A stretch of 64,000 bases of DNA from Holophagales bacterium. GTDB taxonomy: Bacteria > Acidobacteriota > Thermoanaerobaculia > Multivoradales > Multivoraceae. The position numbers and the translations under genes are program-made. The notes under the pieces are model-generated. The model was not told the DNA's origin. It did not search any database and was given only the letters and a program-made list of their open reading frames with translations. The DNA lies in NCBI GenBank assembly GCA_009843505.1, contig VYDI01000034.1, forward strand, positions 248,001 to 312,000, written 5' to 3'. Below are positions 26,879-35,256 of this stretch, in pieces (the stretch's first letter is position 1; every line of letters begins with the position of its first letter).

Positions 26879-27508
26879 ATGTGCGGCCGCTACACGCTCC
26901 GCTCGAAGGCTCGATCCGTAGCCGCGCATTTCGAGCTGGATGAGCTGCCGGACCTGGAACCCCGCTACAACATCGCGCCAACGCAGGACGTTCCCGTGAT
27001 CGCGCTGAACCGCGAGGGTCGAGGCGCCCTGGGCACGATGCGCTGGGGGTTCCCGAGAAAGCGCGGCGGACCCCAGATCAACCTCCGAGACGACACCGCG
27101 GTGGAGGCGCCCAGGTTCCGGAACCTTCTCAGCCGCCGCCGTTGCCTCGTCGTCGCCGACGGCTGGTACGAGTGGCAGGTGCAGCCCGACGGCTCGCGGC
27201 TTCCCCACTACCTCCGCATGCCCGGCGGCGGTCCCTTCGGCTTCGCCGGAGTATGGAACCACACGCCTAACGGTCTTGCTTGCACGATCATGACCTGCCC
27301 CGCCAGTGCGCCGATCGCAGCGATCCACGACCGGATGCCCGTCATCGCCCAACCCCCGTACGAGCGGTGGCTGGACGGTCCGCTGCAGGATCCCGACGCC
27401 TTGGAAGAGCAACTCGAGACCTACACCGGCGAACTCGAGTTCTTCCCCGTCTCGACGCGGGTCGGCAACTACCGCAACGACGACTCGTCCCTGATCGAAC
27501 CTGCCTGA
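26879..27508 (+). CDS. yedK: YedK/HMCES-type DNA-protein crosslink sensor (SRAP domain)
   Basis: 209 residues. Begins MCGRY; after Met removal Cys2 forms a thiazolidine link to abasic sites in single-stranded DNA. Other SRAP blocks are RYNIAPTQDVPVI, MRWGFP, CLVVADGWYEWQ, FAGVWNH and IHDRMPVI (conserved active-site His). The usual N-A-R-x-E-T is replaced here by NLRDDT, so the Glu of that block is Asp. It protects abasic sites during replication. It converges with the CusA gene, and the two frames overlap by 40 nt (27469-27508). Confidence 0.93.
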   Translation: MCGRYTLRSKARSVAAHFELDELPDLEPRYNIAPTQDVPVIALNREGRGALGTMRWGFPRKRGGPQINLRDDTAVEAPRFRNLLSRRRCLVVADGWYEWQVQPDGSRLPHYLRMPGGGPFGFAGVWNHTPNGLACTIMTCPASAPIAAIHDRMPVIAQPPYERWLDGPLQDPDALEEQLETYTGELEFFPVSTRVGNYRNDDSSLIEPA

Positions 27509-30500
27509 GGCAGACCGAACGACCGCCACACGAAGTACATCGCCGGAAACACGAACGTCACGCCGAGGAACACCGTCACCAGACCGCCGACCATCGGCGC
27601 GGCGATCCGCTTCATCACGTCGGCGCCGGTGCCGGTCGACCACAGGATGGGCACCAGGGCGACGAAGGTCGTCAGCACGGTCATCGTGATCGGCCGCACC
27701 CGCCGGACGGCGGCCTCGGTCACGGCTTCCCGCAGATCGCGCAAGGTGTTCATCGTCCCCGCACTCCGTCGCTCGCCATAGACGAGATCGAGGTAGAGCA
27801 ACATCACGGACCCGGTCTCGGCCGCGAGTCCCGCGAGAGCGATCATCCCGACCCACACGGCGACCGACCAGTTGTAGTTGAGCTGATCGAGCAGCCAGAC
27901 CGAGCCGACGAGCGAGAACGGCACCGCCGAAACGACGAACGCGGTTTTGATCACCGAGCGCGTGCTCAGGTACAGCAGCGCGAAGGTCAGCACGAAGGTG
28001 AGCGGCACGATGAGCAGGAACCGGTCGCGAGCCCGCTCCATGTACTCGTACTGCCCCGACCAGAGGAGCGTGTAGCCCGGGGGCAGCGCCACCTTGTCGG
28101 CAACCTCCTCGCGGGCGCGACGGATCCAGCCGCCGATGTCGCTGCTCTCCAGGTCGACGTAGACCCATGCGTTCGGCCTGGCGCCCTCGGACTTGATTCC
28201 CGGCGGTCCGTCCCGGAACTCGATCGCCGCCACCTGGGCCAGCGGCACCTGGACGCCGCCCGGCGCGGTCACGAGGATCTGCTCCAGGGCTTCCGGGTCG
28301 TCCCGCAGTTCCCGTGGATAGCGCAGGTTGATCGGGTAGCGCTCCAGGCCCTCGACGGTCCAGGAGACGTTCATGCCACCGACCGCCGACTGAATCGTGT
28401 CCTGGATGTCGGCGATCCGCAGGCCGAAGCGCGCGGCCGCCTCGCGGTCGATGTCGAAATCGAGATAGGCGCCGCCCATCACCCGTTCGGCGTAGGCCGT
28501 CAGCGTGCCCGGGAGCGGCTTGACCACCGCCTCGACCTGTTCCGCGAGCTGCTCCAGCGTCTGGAGGTCCGGGCCGCCCAGCTTGATCCCCACCGGCGTC
28601 TTGATTCCGGTCGACAGCATGTCGATCCGGGTCTTGATCGGCATCGTCCAGGAGTTCGTGACGCCGGGGAACTGGAGCGCCCGGTCGAGCTCGGCGATCA
28701 GGTCGTCCGGGGTCAGGCCGGGACGCCACTCGTCCTGGTCCTTCAGCACGATCGTCGTCTCCAGCATCGAGAGCGGCGCCGGGTCGGTCGCGGTTTCCGC
28801 CCGGCCCACCTTGCCGAACACGGTCTCCACCTCCGGGAAACTGCGGATGATCCGGTCCGTCTGCTGGACAATCTCCCTGGCCTTCGTGATCGACACGCCG
28901 GGCAGGGTCGTCGGCATGTAGAGGAGGTCGCCCTCCCAAAGCGGCGGCATGAACTCGGAGCCGATCCGCTTGAGCGGTATGAGGCCGGAACCCAGCACGG
29001 CGAGCATCAGGACGATGACGAGCCAGCGCAGCCGCACGGCGCCGGCCACCAGCGGCCGGTAGACGAAGCGCAGGAGCCGGGGCAACAAGACGTGGATGGG
29101 GAGATCGGCGACTCGCTTGAAGCGGCCCATGTGATGAGTCCGGACGATCCGTCCGCGCACGAGCCAGAACATGAGCACCGGCACCACGGTCACCGCGACC
29201 ACCGAGGCCATCGCCATCGAGTAGGTCTTGGTCAGGGCGAGCGGCTTGAACAGCCGGCCTTCCTGGGCCTCGAGAGTGAACACCGGCAGGAAGGACACAG
29301 TGACGACCAGCAGCGAGAAGAACAGGGTCGGCCCGACCTCCTGGGCCGCCCGCAGAACGAGGTCGAAGCGGGATCGCTTGCCGCCCGCCTCGACGTCCTC
29401 CTCTATGTGACGATGCACGTTCTCGACCATGACGATCGAAGCGTCGACCAGCACGCCGATCGAAATCGCGATGCCGCCCAGCGACATGATGTTCATACCG
29501 AGTCCCTGGGCTCTCATGACGACGAAGGCCAGCAGCACGGAGATGGGAATCGGCAGGATCGCCACCAGCGCGGACCGGAAGTGAAACAGGAAGAGAAGGC
29601 ACACGACGGCCACGACGATCGACTCCACGATCAGCGTGTCCGTCAGCGTCGCGATGGACCGCTCGATCAGGCCGCTGCGGTCGTAGGCGACCGAGATCTC
29701 CACGTCGTCCGGCATGCCGCCGGCGAGTTCGTCCAGGCGTTCCTTCACCCGCTCGATCGTGGCCCGGGTGTCGGCGCCCGAGCGGACGACAACGATCCCG
29801 CCGACCGTCTCGCCCTCGCCGTTCCAGTCGGCCAGGCCCCGGCGGATCTCCGGCCCGATCGTCACGTTCGCGACGTCCCGAAGCAGTACCGGCACCCCGC
29901 CCGGACCGGATGCGAGAACGATCGTCTCCAGGTCCCGCAGCTCCTGGACGTAGCCTCGCCCGCGGACCATGTACTCCCGCTCGGCCATCTCGATCAGCCG
30001 GCCGCCCACGTCGGCGTTCGACTCCTCGATCGCCTGCCGGACGACGGGAAGCGAGAGGCCGTAGGCGCGCAGCCGGACCGGGTCCACTTCGACCTGGTAC
30101 TGGCGCACGAAGCCGCCGATCGAGGCGACCTCCGAGACCCCCTCGACGGTCAGCAGGCCGTACTTCAGGTACCAGTCCTGGAGCGAACGAAGCTCCGCCA
30201 GGGACCGCGAATCCGAGTTCAGCACGTACATGAAGGCCCAGCCGACGCCGGTCGCGTCCGGTCCGAGCTGCGGCGAGACGCCCGGCGGCAGCCGGCCCTC
30301 GAGTCCCGCCACGGATTCGAGCACCCGGGAACGCGCCCAGTAGAGATCCGTGCCGTCCTCGAAGATGACGTAGACGAAGGAGAAGCCGAAGAAGGAGTAG
30401 CCCCGGACCACCTTGGCGTAGGGCACCGAGAGCATCGTCGAGGTGATCGGGTAGGTCACCTGGTCCTCGACCACCTGCGGCGCCTGCCCGGAGAACTCGG

Positions 30501-30651
30501 TGAACAGGATGACCTGCACGTCCGAGAGGTCCGGTATCGCGTCGATGCGGGTCGTCCGCACCGACCAGACCCCGGCCGCCACCGCCACGATCAGGCCCCC
30601 GGCAACCAGCAACTGGTTGCGGAGCGACCATTCGATGATCCGGTTCAGCAT
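27469..30651 (-). CDS. Heavy-metal efflux RND inner-membrane pump (CusA/CzcA family)
   Basis: 1060 residues starting at ATG 30651; an upstream ATG at 30720 would overlap the adaptor gene. Begins MLNRIIEWSLRNQLLVAGG, the classic first helix of HME-RND pumps. About 12 transmembrane helices and two large periplasmic loops are visible. VDASIVMVENVHRHIEE matches the HME family signature around helix 4; acidic AAETG and a methionine-bearing GSEFMPPLWEGDL region follow. The pump exports a metal such as Cu(I)/Ag or Zn/Co/Cd with proton antiport. It sits 4 nt after the adaptor gene. The metal is not certain; the His/Met-rich adaptor tail favours copper or silver. Confidence 0.93.
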   Translation of the reverse strand: MLNRIIEWSLRNQLLVAGGLIVAVAAGVWSVRTTRIDAIPDLSDVQVILFTEFSGQAPQVVEDQVTYPITSTMLSVPYAKVVRGYSFFGFSFVYVIFEDGTDLYWARSRVLESVAGLEGRLPPGVSPQLGPDATGVGWAFMYVLNSDSRSLAELRSLQDWYLKYGLLTVEGVSEVASIGGFVRQYQVEVDPVRLRAYGLSLPVVRQAIEESNADVGGRLIEMAEREYMVRGRGYVQELRDLETIVLASGPGGVPVLLRDVANVTIGPEIRRGLADWNGEGETVGGIVVVRSGADTRATIERVKERLDELAGGMPDDVEISVAYDRSGLIERSIATLTDTLIVESIVVAVVCLLFLFHFRSALVAILPIPISVLLAFVVMRAQGLGMNIMSLGGIAISIGVLVDASIVMVENVHRHIEEDVEAGGKRSRFDLVLRAAQEVGPTLFFSLLVVTVSFLPVFTLEAQEGRLFKPLALTKTYSMAMASVVAVTVVPVLMFWLVRGRIVRTHHMGRFKRVADLPIHVLLPRLLRFVYRPLVAGAVRLRWLVIVLMLAVLGSGLIPLKRIGSEFMPPLWEGDLLYMPTTLPGVSITKAREIVQQTDRIIRSFPEVETVFGKVGRAETATDPAPLSMLETTIVLKDQDEWRPGLTPDDLIAELDRALQFPGVTNSWTMPIKTRIDMLSTGIKTPVGIKLGGPDLQTLEQLAEQVEAVVKPLPGTLTAYAERVMGGAYLDFDIDREAAARFGLRIADIQDTIQSAVGGMNVSWTVEGLERYPINLRYPRELRDDPEALEQILVTAPGGVQVPLAQVAAIEFRDGPPGIKSEGARPNAWVYVDLESSDIGGWIRRAREEVADKVALPPGYTLLWSGQYEYMERARDRFLLIVPLTFVLTFALLYLSTRSVIKTAFVVSAVPFSLVGSVWLLDQLNYNWSVAVWVGMIALAGLAAETGSVMLLYLDLVYGERRSAGTMNTLRDLREAVTEAAVRRVRPITMTVLTTFVALVPILWSTGTGADVMKRIAAPMVGGLVTVFLGVTFVFPAMYFVWRSFGLPQAGSIRDESSLR

Positions 30652-30655
30652 CGGG

Positions 30656-32164
30656 TCACCGGCCGTGGTTGCCGTGGGCTTCGTGCGGGTCGACCGCCTC
30701 CTCGGGCTCGGCCGCCTCATGGCCCTCGTGGTTCATCCCGTCCATGTCGTGGCCCTCGTGGCTCATTTCGTGGCCTTCGTTCCCCTGGGCTGCGCCCTCC
30801 GGCGCCGAGGCCGCATCCAGCATCTGCTGGACCGCCGCCCGCAGCCTGGACTCCGAGTCGAGCAGGAACTGCGACGACGTGACGACGTCCTCGCCTGCCG
30901 CGACGCCCGAGCGGACCTCGGCCATACCGCCGGCGGTCTGGCCCAGCTCCACTTCACGCGGCTCGAAGCGGCCGCCGCCCATAGCCACGATGACAACGCT
31001 CCTCCGCCCCGTCCGCAAGACGGACTCGGTAGGAATGGTCAGGGCTCCCGGAACGAGGACCGGATCGAAGACGACCGTTGCGAACATCCCCTTGCGCAGC
31101 CGGCCGTTCGGATTCGGCACCGCGATCTTCACGGTCAGCGTGCGGGTGCGCTCCGAGAGCTCCGGCTCGATGAACTCGACCGTGCCCCGGATCGTCTCGC
31201 CCGGGAAATAGGTGAACGTCACCTCCGCCTCGGCGCCCGGGCGAATCCAGACCACCTGATCCTCGAACACCTCGACTGAAAGCCACAATGAGGTGATGTC
31301 GGCGATGTGGTACGCCTCCATCCCGGGCGTCACCGCCATTCCCTCGAGGCCCGGCATCCGCTTCATGACCAGCCCGCCGGCCGGTGCGGTAACCGTCAAC
31401 GTGCGGAAGATCTCGCCCGTCTCCTCGAGCTGCGCGATCTGCTCCGGAGAGATGTCCCAGAATGCGAGCCGGGCCCGCGCCGCCTCGACCAGAGCTTCGG
31501 CCCGCAGCCGGGCGTTGTCCGGCGCGTCGCGGAATCGGGCCGCGTAGCGGATCGCCGAGAGGAGTTCCTGCTCCGTCTGGACCAGTTCGGGCGAGTAGAC
31601 CTCGAACAGGCCCGCGCCCTCGGCCACCGGCTCGCCCACGTGATTCACGTGGACTTTCTCCACCCAGCCGTCGTACTTCGTCGTCACGGTGACCATCCGC
31701 TCCTGGTCGTACTCCAGGTAGCCGACGGTCCGGATCTCGTGGCGCAGGTCGCGGCGGGTGGCCGTTTCCGTGCGGACGTTCATGTTCTGGACCACGGCCG
31801 GGTCGATCGAGACCGTCGTGCCGGCGCCGAACGCCCGCTCCGCCTCGTCGGCGTAGACCGGAACGTAGTCCATCCCCATCTCGTCCTTGGCCGGCACGGG
31901 CGACGTGATCGTCGGGTCCATCGGGTTCCGGTAGAAGAGGACTTCCCGTTCGCCAGCCACGGCCTCAGCCTCACCGTGCCCAGCGGCAGCCGTCATCGGC
32001 CCCGCGTGGTAGCCGACGGTGCGTTGCAGCCAGGAATCGACCGGATGCAGACCCAGGGGATCGAAGAACAGGAGGAAGAAAAAGGCGAAGCTCCCGACCA
32101 CCCAGGCCACACCGCGCAACCAGGTCCCAAGCGGCCCGCCGAATCCGTTCGCGTCGTTCGTCAT
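30656..32164 (-). CDS. Heavy-metal efflux RND periplasmic adaptor (CusB-like)
   Basis: 502 residues. The N-terminus has a membrane anchor (FAFFFLLFFDPLGL), then a heavy-metal-binding domain (FYRNPMDPTITSPVPAKDEMGMDYVPVY, cut here for length reasons into FYRNPMDPTI and KDEMGMDYVPVY). The barrel-sandwich and beta-barrel domains follow (YDGWVEKVHVNHVGEPV; TAPAGGLVMKRMPGLEGM). The last 55 residues are a His/Met/Glu tail with four GHE or GHD units. It overlaps the TolC gene by 4 nt (ATGA). It bridges the pump and the outer-membrane channel; the tail and N-terminal domain probably collect metal in the periplasm. Confidence 0.92.
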   Translation of the reverse strand: MTNDANGFGGPLGTWLRGVAWVVGSFAFFFLLFFDPLGLHPVDSWLQRTVGYHAGPMTAAAGHGEAEAVAGEREVLFYRNPMDPTITSPVPAKDEMGMDYVPVYADEAERAFGAGTTVSIDPAVVQNMNVRTETATRRDLRHEIRTVGYLEYDQERMVTVTTKYDGWVEKVHVNHVGEPVAEGAGLFEVYSPELVQTEQELLSAIRYAARFRDAPDNARLRAEALVEAARARLAFWDISPEQIAQLEETGEIFRTLTVTAPAGGLVMKRMPGLEGMAVTPGMEAYHIADITSLWLSVEVFEDQVVWIRPGAEAEVTFTYFPGETIRGTVEFIEPELSERTRTLTVKIAVPNPNGRLRKGMFATVVFDPVLVPGALTIPTESVLRTGRRSVVIVAMGGGRFEPREVELGQTAGGMAEVRSGVAAGEDVVTSSQFLLDSESRLRAAVQQMLDAASAPEGAAQGNEGHEMSHEGHDMDGMNHEGHEAAEPEEAVDPHEAHGNHGR

Positions 32165-33543
32165 CTCTCCGTCCCTCCCTTCTCCGCGGCCGCCGACAAC
32201 GGCCTGCCGACGGCCCCTTCCAGTTCCGCGAGACCGATCAGGTAGTCCGCCCTTGCCCGGTCCGTCGCCGTCTGCGCCTCGAACAGGACATGCTCGGCGT
32301 CGAACAGGTCGAGCGTGTTGAGCGAGCCGGCGATGTAACCGGCCTCCGCCGACTCCAGCGCTTCCTCCGCTTGCACGATCAGCAGGTCCTCCAGCAGCCG
32401 CAGGCGTCTCCAGGCCAGTGGCAGCCGCTGGGTCAGGTCGCCCACCTCCGACTCCACCGTGAGCTCGGCGGCGCGCCGCTCGTCGACCGCGTGGGAGCGC
32501 AGGTCGAGTGCCTCCTGTACAGCCGCCGCCCGGCTGCGCCGGCGCAGCGGCAGCGTGACACCGCCGCGTACACCGAAGACATCGTTCCCGTTGCCGGCCG
32601 GGGCCAGCAGGCGGGCGGCCTTGTCGTCACGCGGGGTCACCAGTGTGTACGTGACACCGACGCTGAAGTCGGGCTTGGAGGCCATCCGGGCGAGCCGTTC
32701 CAGCGTGTCGGTCCGGGCGAGTCCGGCCGCCGCGGCGCGCAGCTCCGGCCGCGACGATCTAGCCAGGGCCGCGAGTTTCCCGGCCTCCAGCGCGGCTTCC
32801 TCGATCGCCACCGGGAAGGAACCTCTCGTGACCGGCGTGGCGGCAGGGCGGTCCCGCAGCGAATTGAGCCGCGCGCGCAGCGCGGCTTCACCGAGATCCA
32901 GGTCGACGAGCGCCCGCTCGGCGCGCGTGATCTCCGCCTGCAGCTTGAGTACGGCCTGAGTCGATCCCACGCCGGTCGCGTACCGCGCCTGGGCGACCTC
33001 CTCGTGCTGGATGAGATGTTCGAGGAACGTAGCGGCCGTCTCCCTCGAACGGTCGAGGAACGCCAGTTCGTGGTACAGGCGCCTGACCTCCGTGACCAGC
33101 CGCAGCCGATCCGCCTGGACGCCGTGCTCGAGGGCGACCGCGCCGTGAACCGCCGCTTCCTCCCGCAGATCGAGCTTGGCCAGCCACGGCAGCGGCTGGC
33201 TGTAGCCGAGCATGAGCCGCTGCGGTCCGACCCGCGTTTCCGGCGGAGCGAGAAAAGCCGTGGCCTCCGCCGTCGGATCGGGCAGGGAGGCGACCTGGGG
33301 CGCTTTCTGCGCCGCCGCCCGCGCCCTGGCGAAACCGGCTCTGAGGCCCGGATTCCGCTCCAGCGTCTCCTCGACGAGCGCGCGCAGCGCTTCATCAGCG
33401 ATTCCCTGGGCGACCCGGTCCGCCGGCGCCCGATCCCGAGGGGCGCTCAGGCCGTCCGCTTGGCCGGTCTCGGCCATCGATGTTCCTGCCCAGCCGACCG
33501 TCAGCAGCACGGCTGTGAGCAGGCAAGGCGTATGTCGAACCAT
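32161..33543 (-). CDS. TolC-family outer-membrane channel of a metal efflux system (CusC/CzcC-like)
   Basis: 460 residues starting at ATG 33543, preceded by GGAGGAA; the frame continues to an upstream start at 33585. A signal peptide (LLTAVLLTVGWAGTSMAE) precedes two outer-membrane-efflux-protein repeats with long amphipathic helices (ALRALVEETLERNPGL; LTVESEVGDLTQRLPLAWRRL). The stop overlaps the adaptor start. It is the first of the three structural cus-type genes and supplies the outer-membrane duct. Confidence 0.9.
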   Translation of the reverse strand: MVRHTPCLLTAVLLTVGWAGTSMAETGQADGLSAPRDRAPADRVAQGIADEALRALVEETLERNPGLRAGFARARAAAQKAPQVASLPDPTAEATAFLAPPETRVGPQRLMLGYSQPLPWLAKLDLREEAAVHGAVALEHGVQADRLRLVTEVRRLYHELAFLDRSRETAATFLEHLIQHEEVAQARYATGVGSTQAVLKLQAEITRAERALVDLDLGEAALRARLNSLRDRPAATPVTRGSFPVAIEEAALEAGKLAALARSSRPELRAAAAGLARTDTLERLARMASKPDFSVGVTYTLVTPRDDKAARLLAPAGNGNDVFGVRGGVTLPLRRRSRAAAVQEALDLRSHAVDERRAAELTVESEVGDLTQRLPLAWRRLRLLEDLLIVQAEEALESAEAGYIAGSLNTLDLFDAEHVLFEAQTATDRARADYLIGLAELEGAVGRPLSAAAEKGGTER

Positions 33544-33621
33544 CTGATTCCTCCGCGGAAACGTGTTCTCCGCGGCCGCCCGCATTCGGGGGCGACCGCT
33601 CCGACTCGCTTCAGCGGAGGA

Positions 33622-33996
33622 TCAGAGCAACAGGGCCGAGTACAGCCTGTAGCGCGGGACCGCGGGCGGCGGGTCTCCGTCGCAGGCGAGCACCGCGGCC
33701 TCGAGACCACAGCGTTCGGGTGCGTCCAGCCCGGTCCCGGTCAGGGCGGGCGGGTCGATGTCGCCGGTGGAGCCAGGGAGAATCCCTTCGGCCGGCGGAT
33801 CGACCGACTCTGCGGCGCAGCAGCCCGTCATCACCATCTCGGTGTGGCCGCAGGACGCCATCTCGCCCGTCTCCTGCATCGCGCAAGGGTCTTCCGGCTC
33901 CGCCAGAGACGCGCAAAGTCCTGCCGCCGGAGCGGCCAGAACCGCTACAGCCAGGAATGCGGAGATGAGCCGAAACGCGCCGCGCATTGCCAACAT
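33622..33996 (-). CDS. Small exported Cys-rich protein at the head of the metal-efflux operon
   Basis: About 124 residues from ATG 33996 (or 121 from ATG 33987). A signal peptide (LISAFLAVAVLAAPAAGLCAS) leads to a short Cys/Met/His cluster: DPCAMQETGEMASCGHTEMVMTGCC. The remainder is Pro/Gly-rich with two more cysteines. It is 78 nt upstream of the TolC gene on the same strand. Small periplasmic metal-binding proteins commonly precede cus-type operons (CusF is one, but this has no CusF fold). The cysteine/methionine cluster suggests Cu(I), Ag or Hg chaperoning. No family is recognised. Confidence 0.6.
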   Translation of the reverse strand: MLAMRGAFRLISAFLAVAVLAAPAAGLCASLAEPEDPCAMQETGEMASCGHTEMVMTGCCAAESVDPPAEGILPGSTGDIDPPALTGTGLDAPERCGLEAAVLACDGDPPPAVPRYRLYSALLL

Positions 33997-34085
33997 TGTA
34001 CTCCCGAACGCTGTCGCGGCCTGAAATACTCCTCTCGCTTCCCGTACAACGCGCCTCGACCCGCCCCTGGACTCCGGAGGTCCCG

Positions 34086-35174
34086 ATGATCCGTTATCCC
34101 CAACTCTCCCGCCGCGGCTTCCTGCAGGCCACCGGCTCCCTGGCCGGTGCACTGGCCTTGCCGCGCCTCGCGCTGGGTGCGGAAGTGAGGCCCGCGCCGG
34201 GCATGCCTGCGCCCCGCTTCGTGGACACGAACGGCATCCGCCTGGCGGTCTACGAGCAGGGAACCGGCATCCCCGTCGTCCTCTGCCACGGTTTCCCGGA
34301 GTTGGCGTTCTCCTGGCGCTTCCAGCTCCCGGCGCTCGCCGAGGCGGGTTTCCGCGCCGTCGCCCCCGATCAGCGCGGCTACGGCCTGACCGACCGGCCC
34401 GAGGACGTGGCCGAGTACAGCCTGAAGCACCTCTGCGACGACATGGCGGGAATGCTCGATGCGCTCGAGATCGACAAGGCCGTCTTCGTCGGCCACGACT
34501 GGGGCGGTGGAGTCGTTTGGATGATGGCGCGGCTGCACCCGGACCGCTGTCTCGGCATCGTCGGCGTCAACACGCCAGGCGGACGGCCCCCCGGCATGCC
34601 GCGCCGGCAACCGACCGAAGAACCGCTGATCGTCCGGTCCGAGAACTACTACACGGTCCAGTTCCAGGAGCCCGGCCGGGCCGAGAAGGCCCTCTCCGCC
34701 GATGTGCGCAAGTCCTTCGAGATGCTGCTGCGACGCGGCTACATCTGGGACGTCGAGGCGTTCAAGGCGATGCCGGCGGACTCACCCGAGCGACAGATGG
34801 ACCTGCTCCGGATGCTGGACCGCGAGGACTACCCCGGCGAGGCGTTCCTTTCCGAGGAGGCCCTGGACTACTTCACGGAGACCTTCGAGATCACCGGCTT
34901 CACCGGCGGGCTCAACTGGTACCGCATGGCCGGCAGGCCCTTCCCGGGCATCGAGAACGCGAAGTGGGAGATCGACGTGCCGTGCCTCTACATCGGCGCC
35001 GAGAACGACGTCATCCTCCGGCCCTCCTCCGCCGACGGCATGGAGGACTTCATCGACGACTTCGAGAAGTACACCGTCGCCGACTGCGGTCACTGGACGC
35101 AGCAGGAGAAGCCGGCCGAGACGAACCGGGTGCTGATCGACTGGCTACGACGGAAGATCGCAAAGACCGCCTAG
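34086..35174 (+). CDS. Tat-exported epoxide hydrolase (alpha/beta hydrolase)
   Basis: 362 residues starting at ATG 34086; an earlier ATG at 33987 would overlap the divergent promoter. The N-terminus is a Tat signal (SRRGFLQATGSLAGALALP). The fold shows the oxyanion HGFPE, the nucleophile D138 in GHDWGGG, two lid tyrosines (ENYYTVQF, LNWYR), the acid in GAENDVILRP and the base His in CGHWTQQEKP. This is the complete soluble epoxide hydrolase set, so it opens epoxides to diols in the periplasm. It is followed by copy C of the hairpin repeat. Confidence 0.9.
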   Translation: MIRYPQLSRRGFLQATGSLAGALALPRLALGAEVRPAPGMPAPRFVDTNGIRLAVYEQGTGIPVVLCHGFPELAFSWRFQLPALAEAGFRAVAPDQRGYGLTDRPEDVAEYSLKHLCDDMAGMLDALEIDKAVFVGHDWGGGVVWMMARLHPDRCLGIVGVNTPGGRPPGMPRRQPTEEPLIVRSENYYTVQFQEPGRAEKALSADVRKSFEMLLRRGYIWDVEAFKAMPADSPERQMDLLRMLDREDYPGEAFLSEEALDYFTETFEITGFTGGLNWYRMAGRPFPGIENAKWEIDVPCLYIGAENDVILRPSSADGMEDFIDDFEKYTVADCGHWTQQEKPAETNRVLIDWLRRKIAKTA

Positions 35175-35180
35175 CTACAC

Positions 35181-35230
35181 ACTGGGTGCGCCGACGTCCC
35201 TGTCGGCTTCCAACGAGCCGCGGAGCGGCG
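35181..35230 (+). repeat. Post-stop tandem-hairpin repeat, copy C
   Basis: Starts 6 nt after the epoxide hydrolase stop with ACTGGGTGCGCCGAC. Hairpin 1 is GCCGAC/GTCGGC (35190-35195 and 35202-35207), in which the G-C pair of copies A and B is replaced by A-T on both arms. Hairpin 2 is GCCGC/GCGGC (35217-35221 and 35225-35229). It lies between convergent genes. Confidence 0.75.
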
Positions 35231-35256
35231 AGGAAGGTGGTGACCCGAGCCGCCTC

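Noticed and set aside
26867..30631. A second long minus-strand open frame overlapping the CusA gene
   Set aside because: Different frame from the pump; Gly/Arg-rich sequence without recognisable domains.
27280..30882. A 1200-codon open frame on the plus strand across the efflux pump and adaptor region
   Set aside because: It is antisense to the clearly homologous CusA-type pump; its Arg/His/Asp-rich composition is a typical shadow in high-GC DNA.
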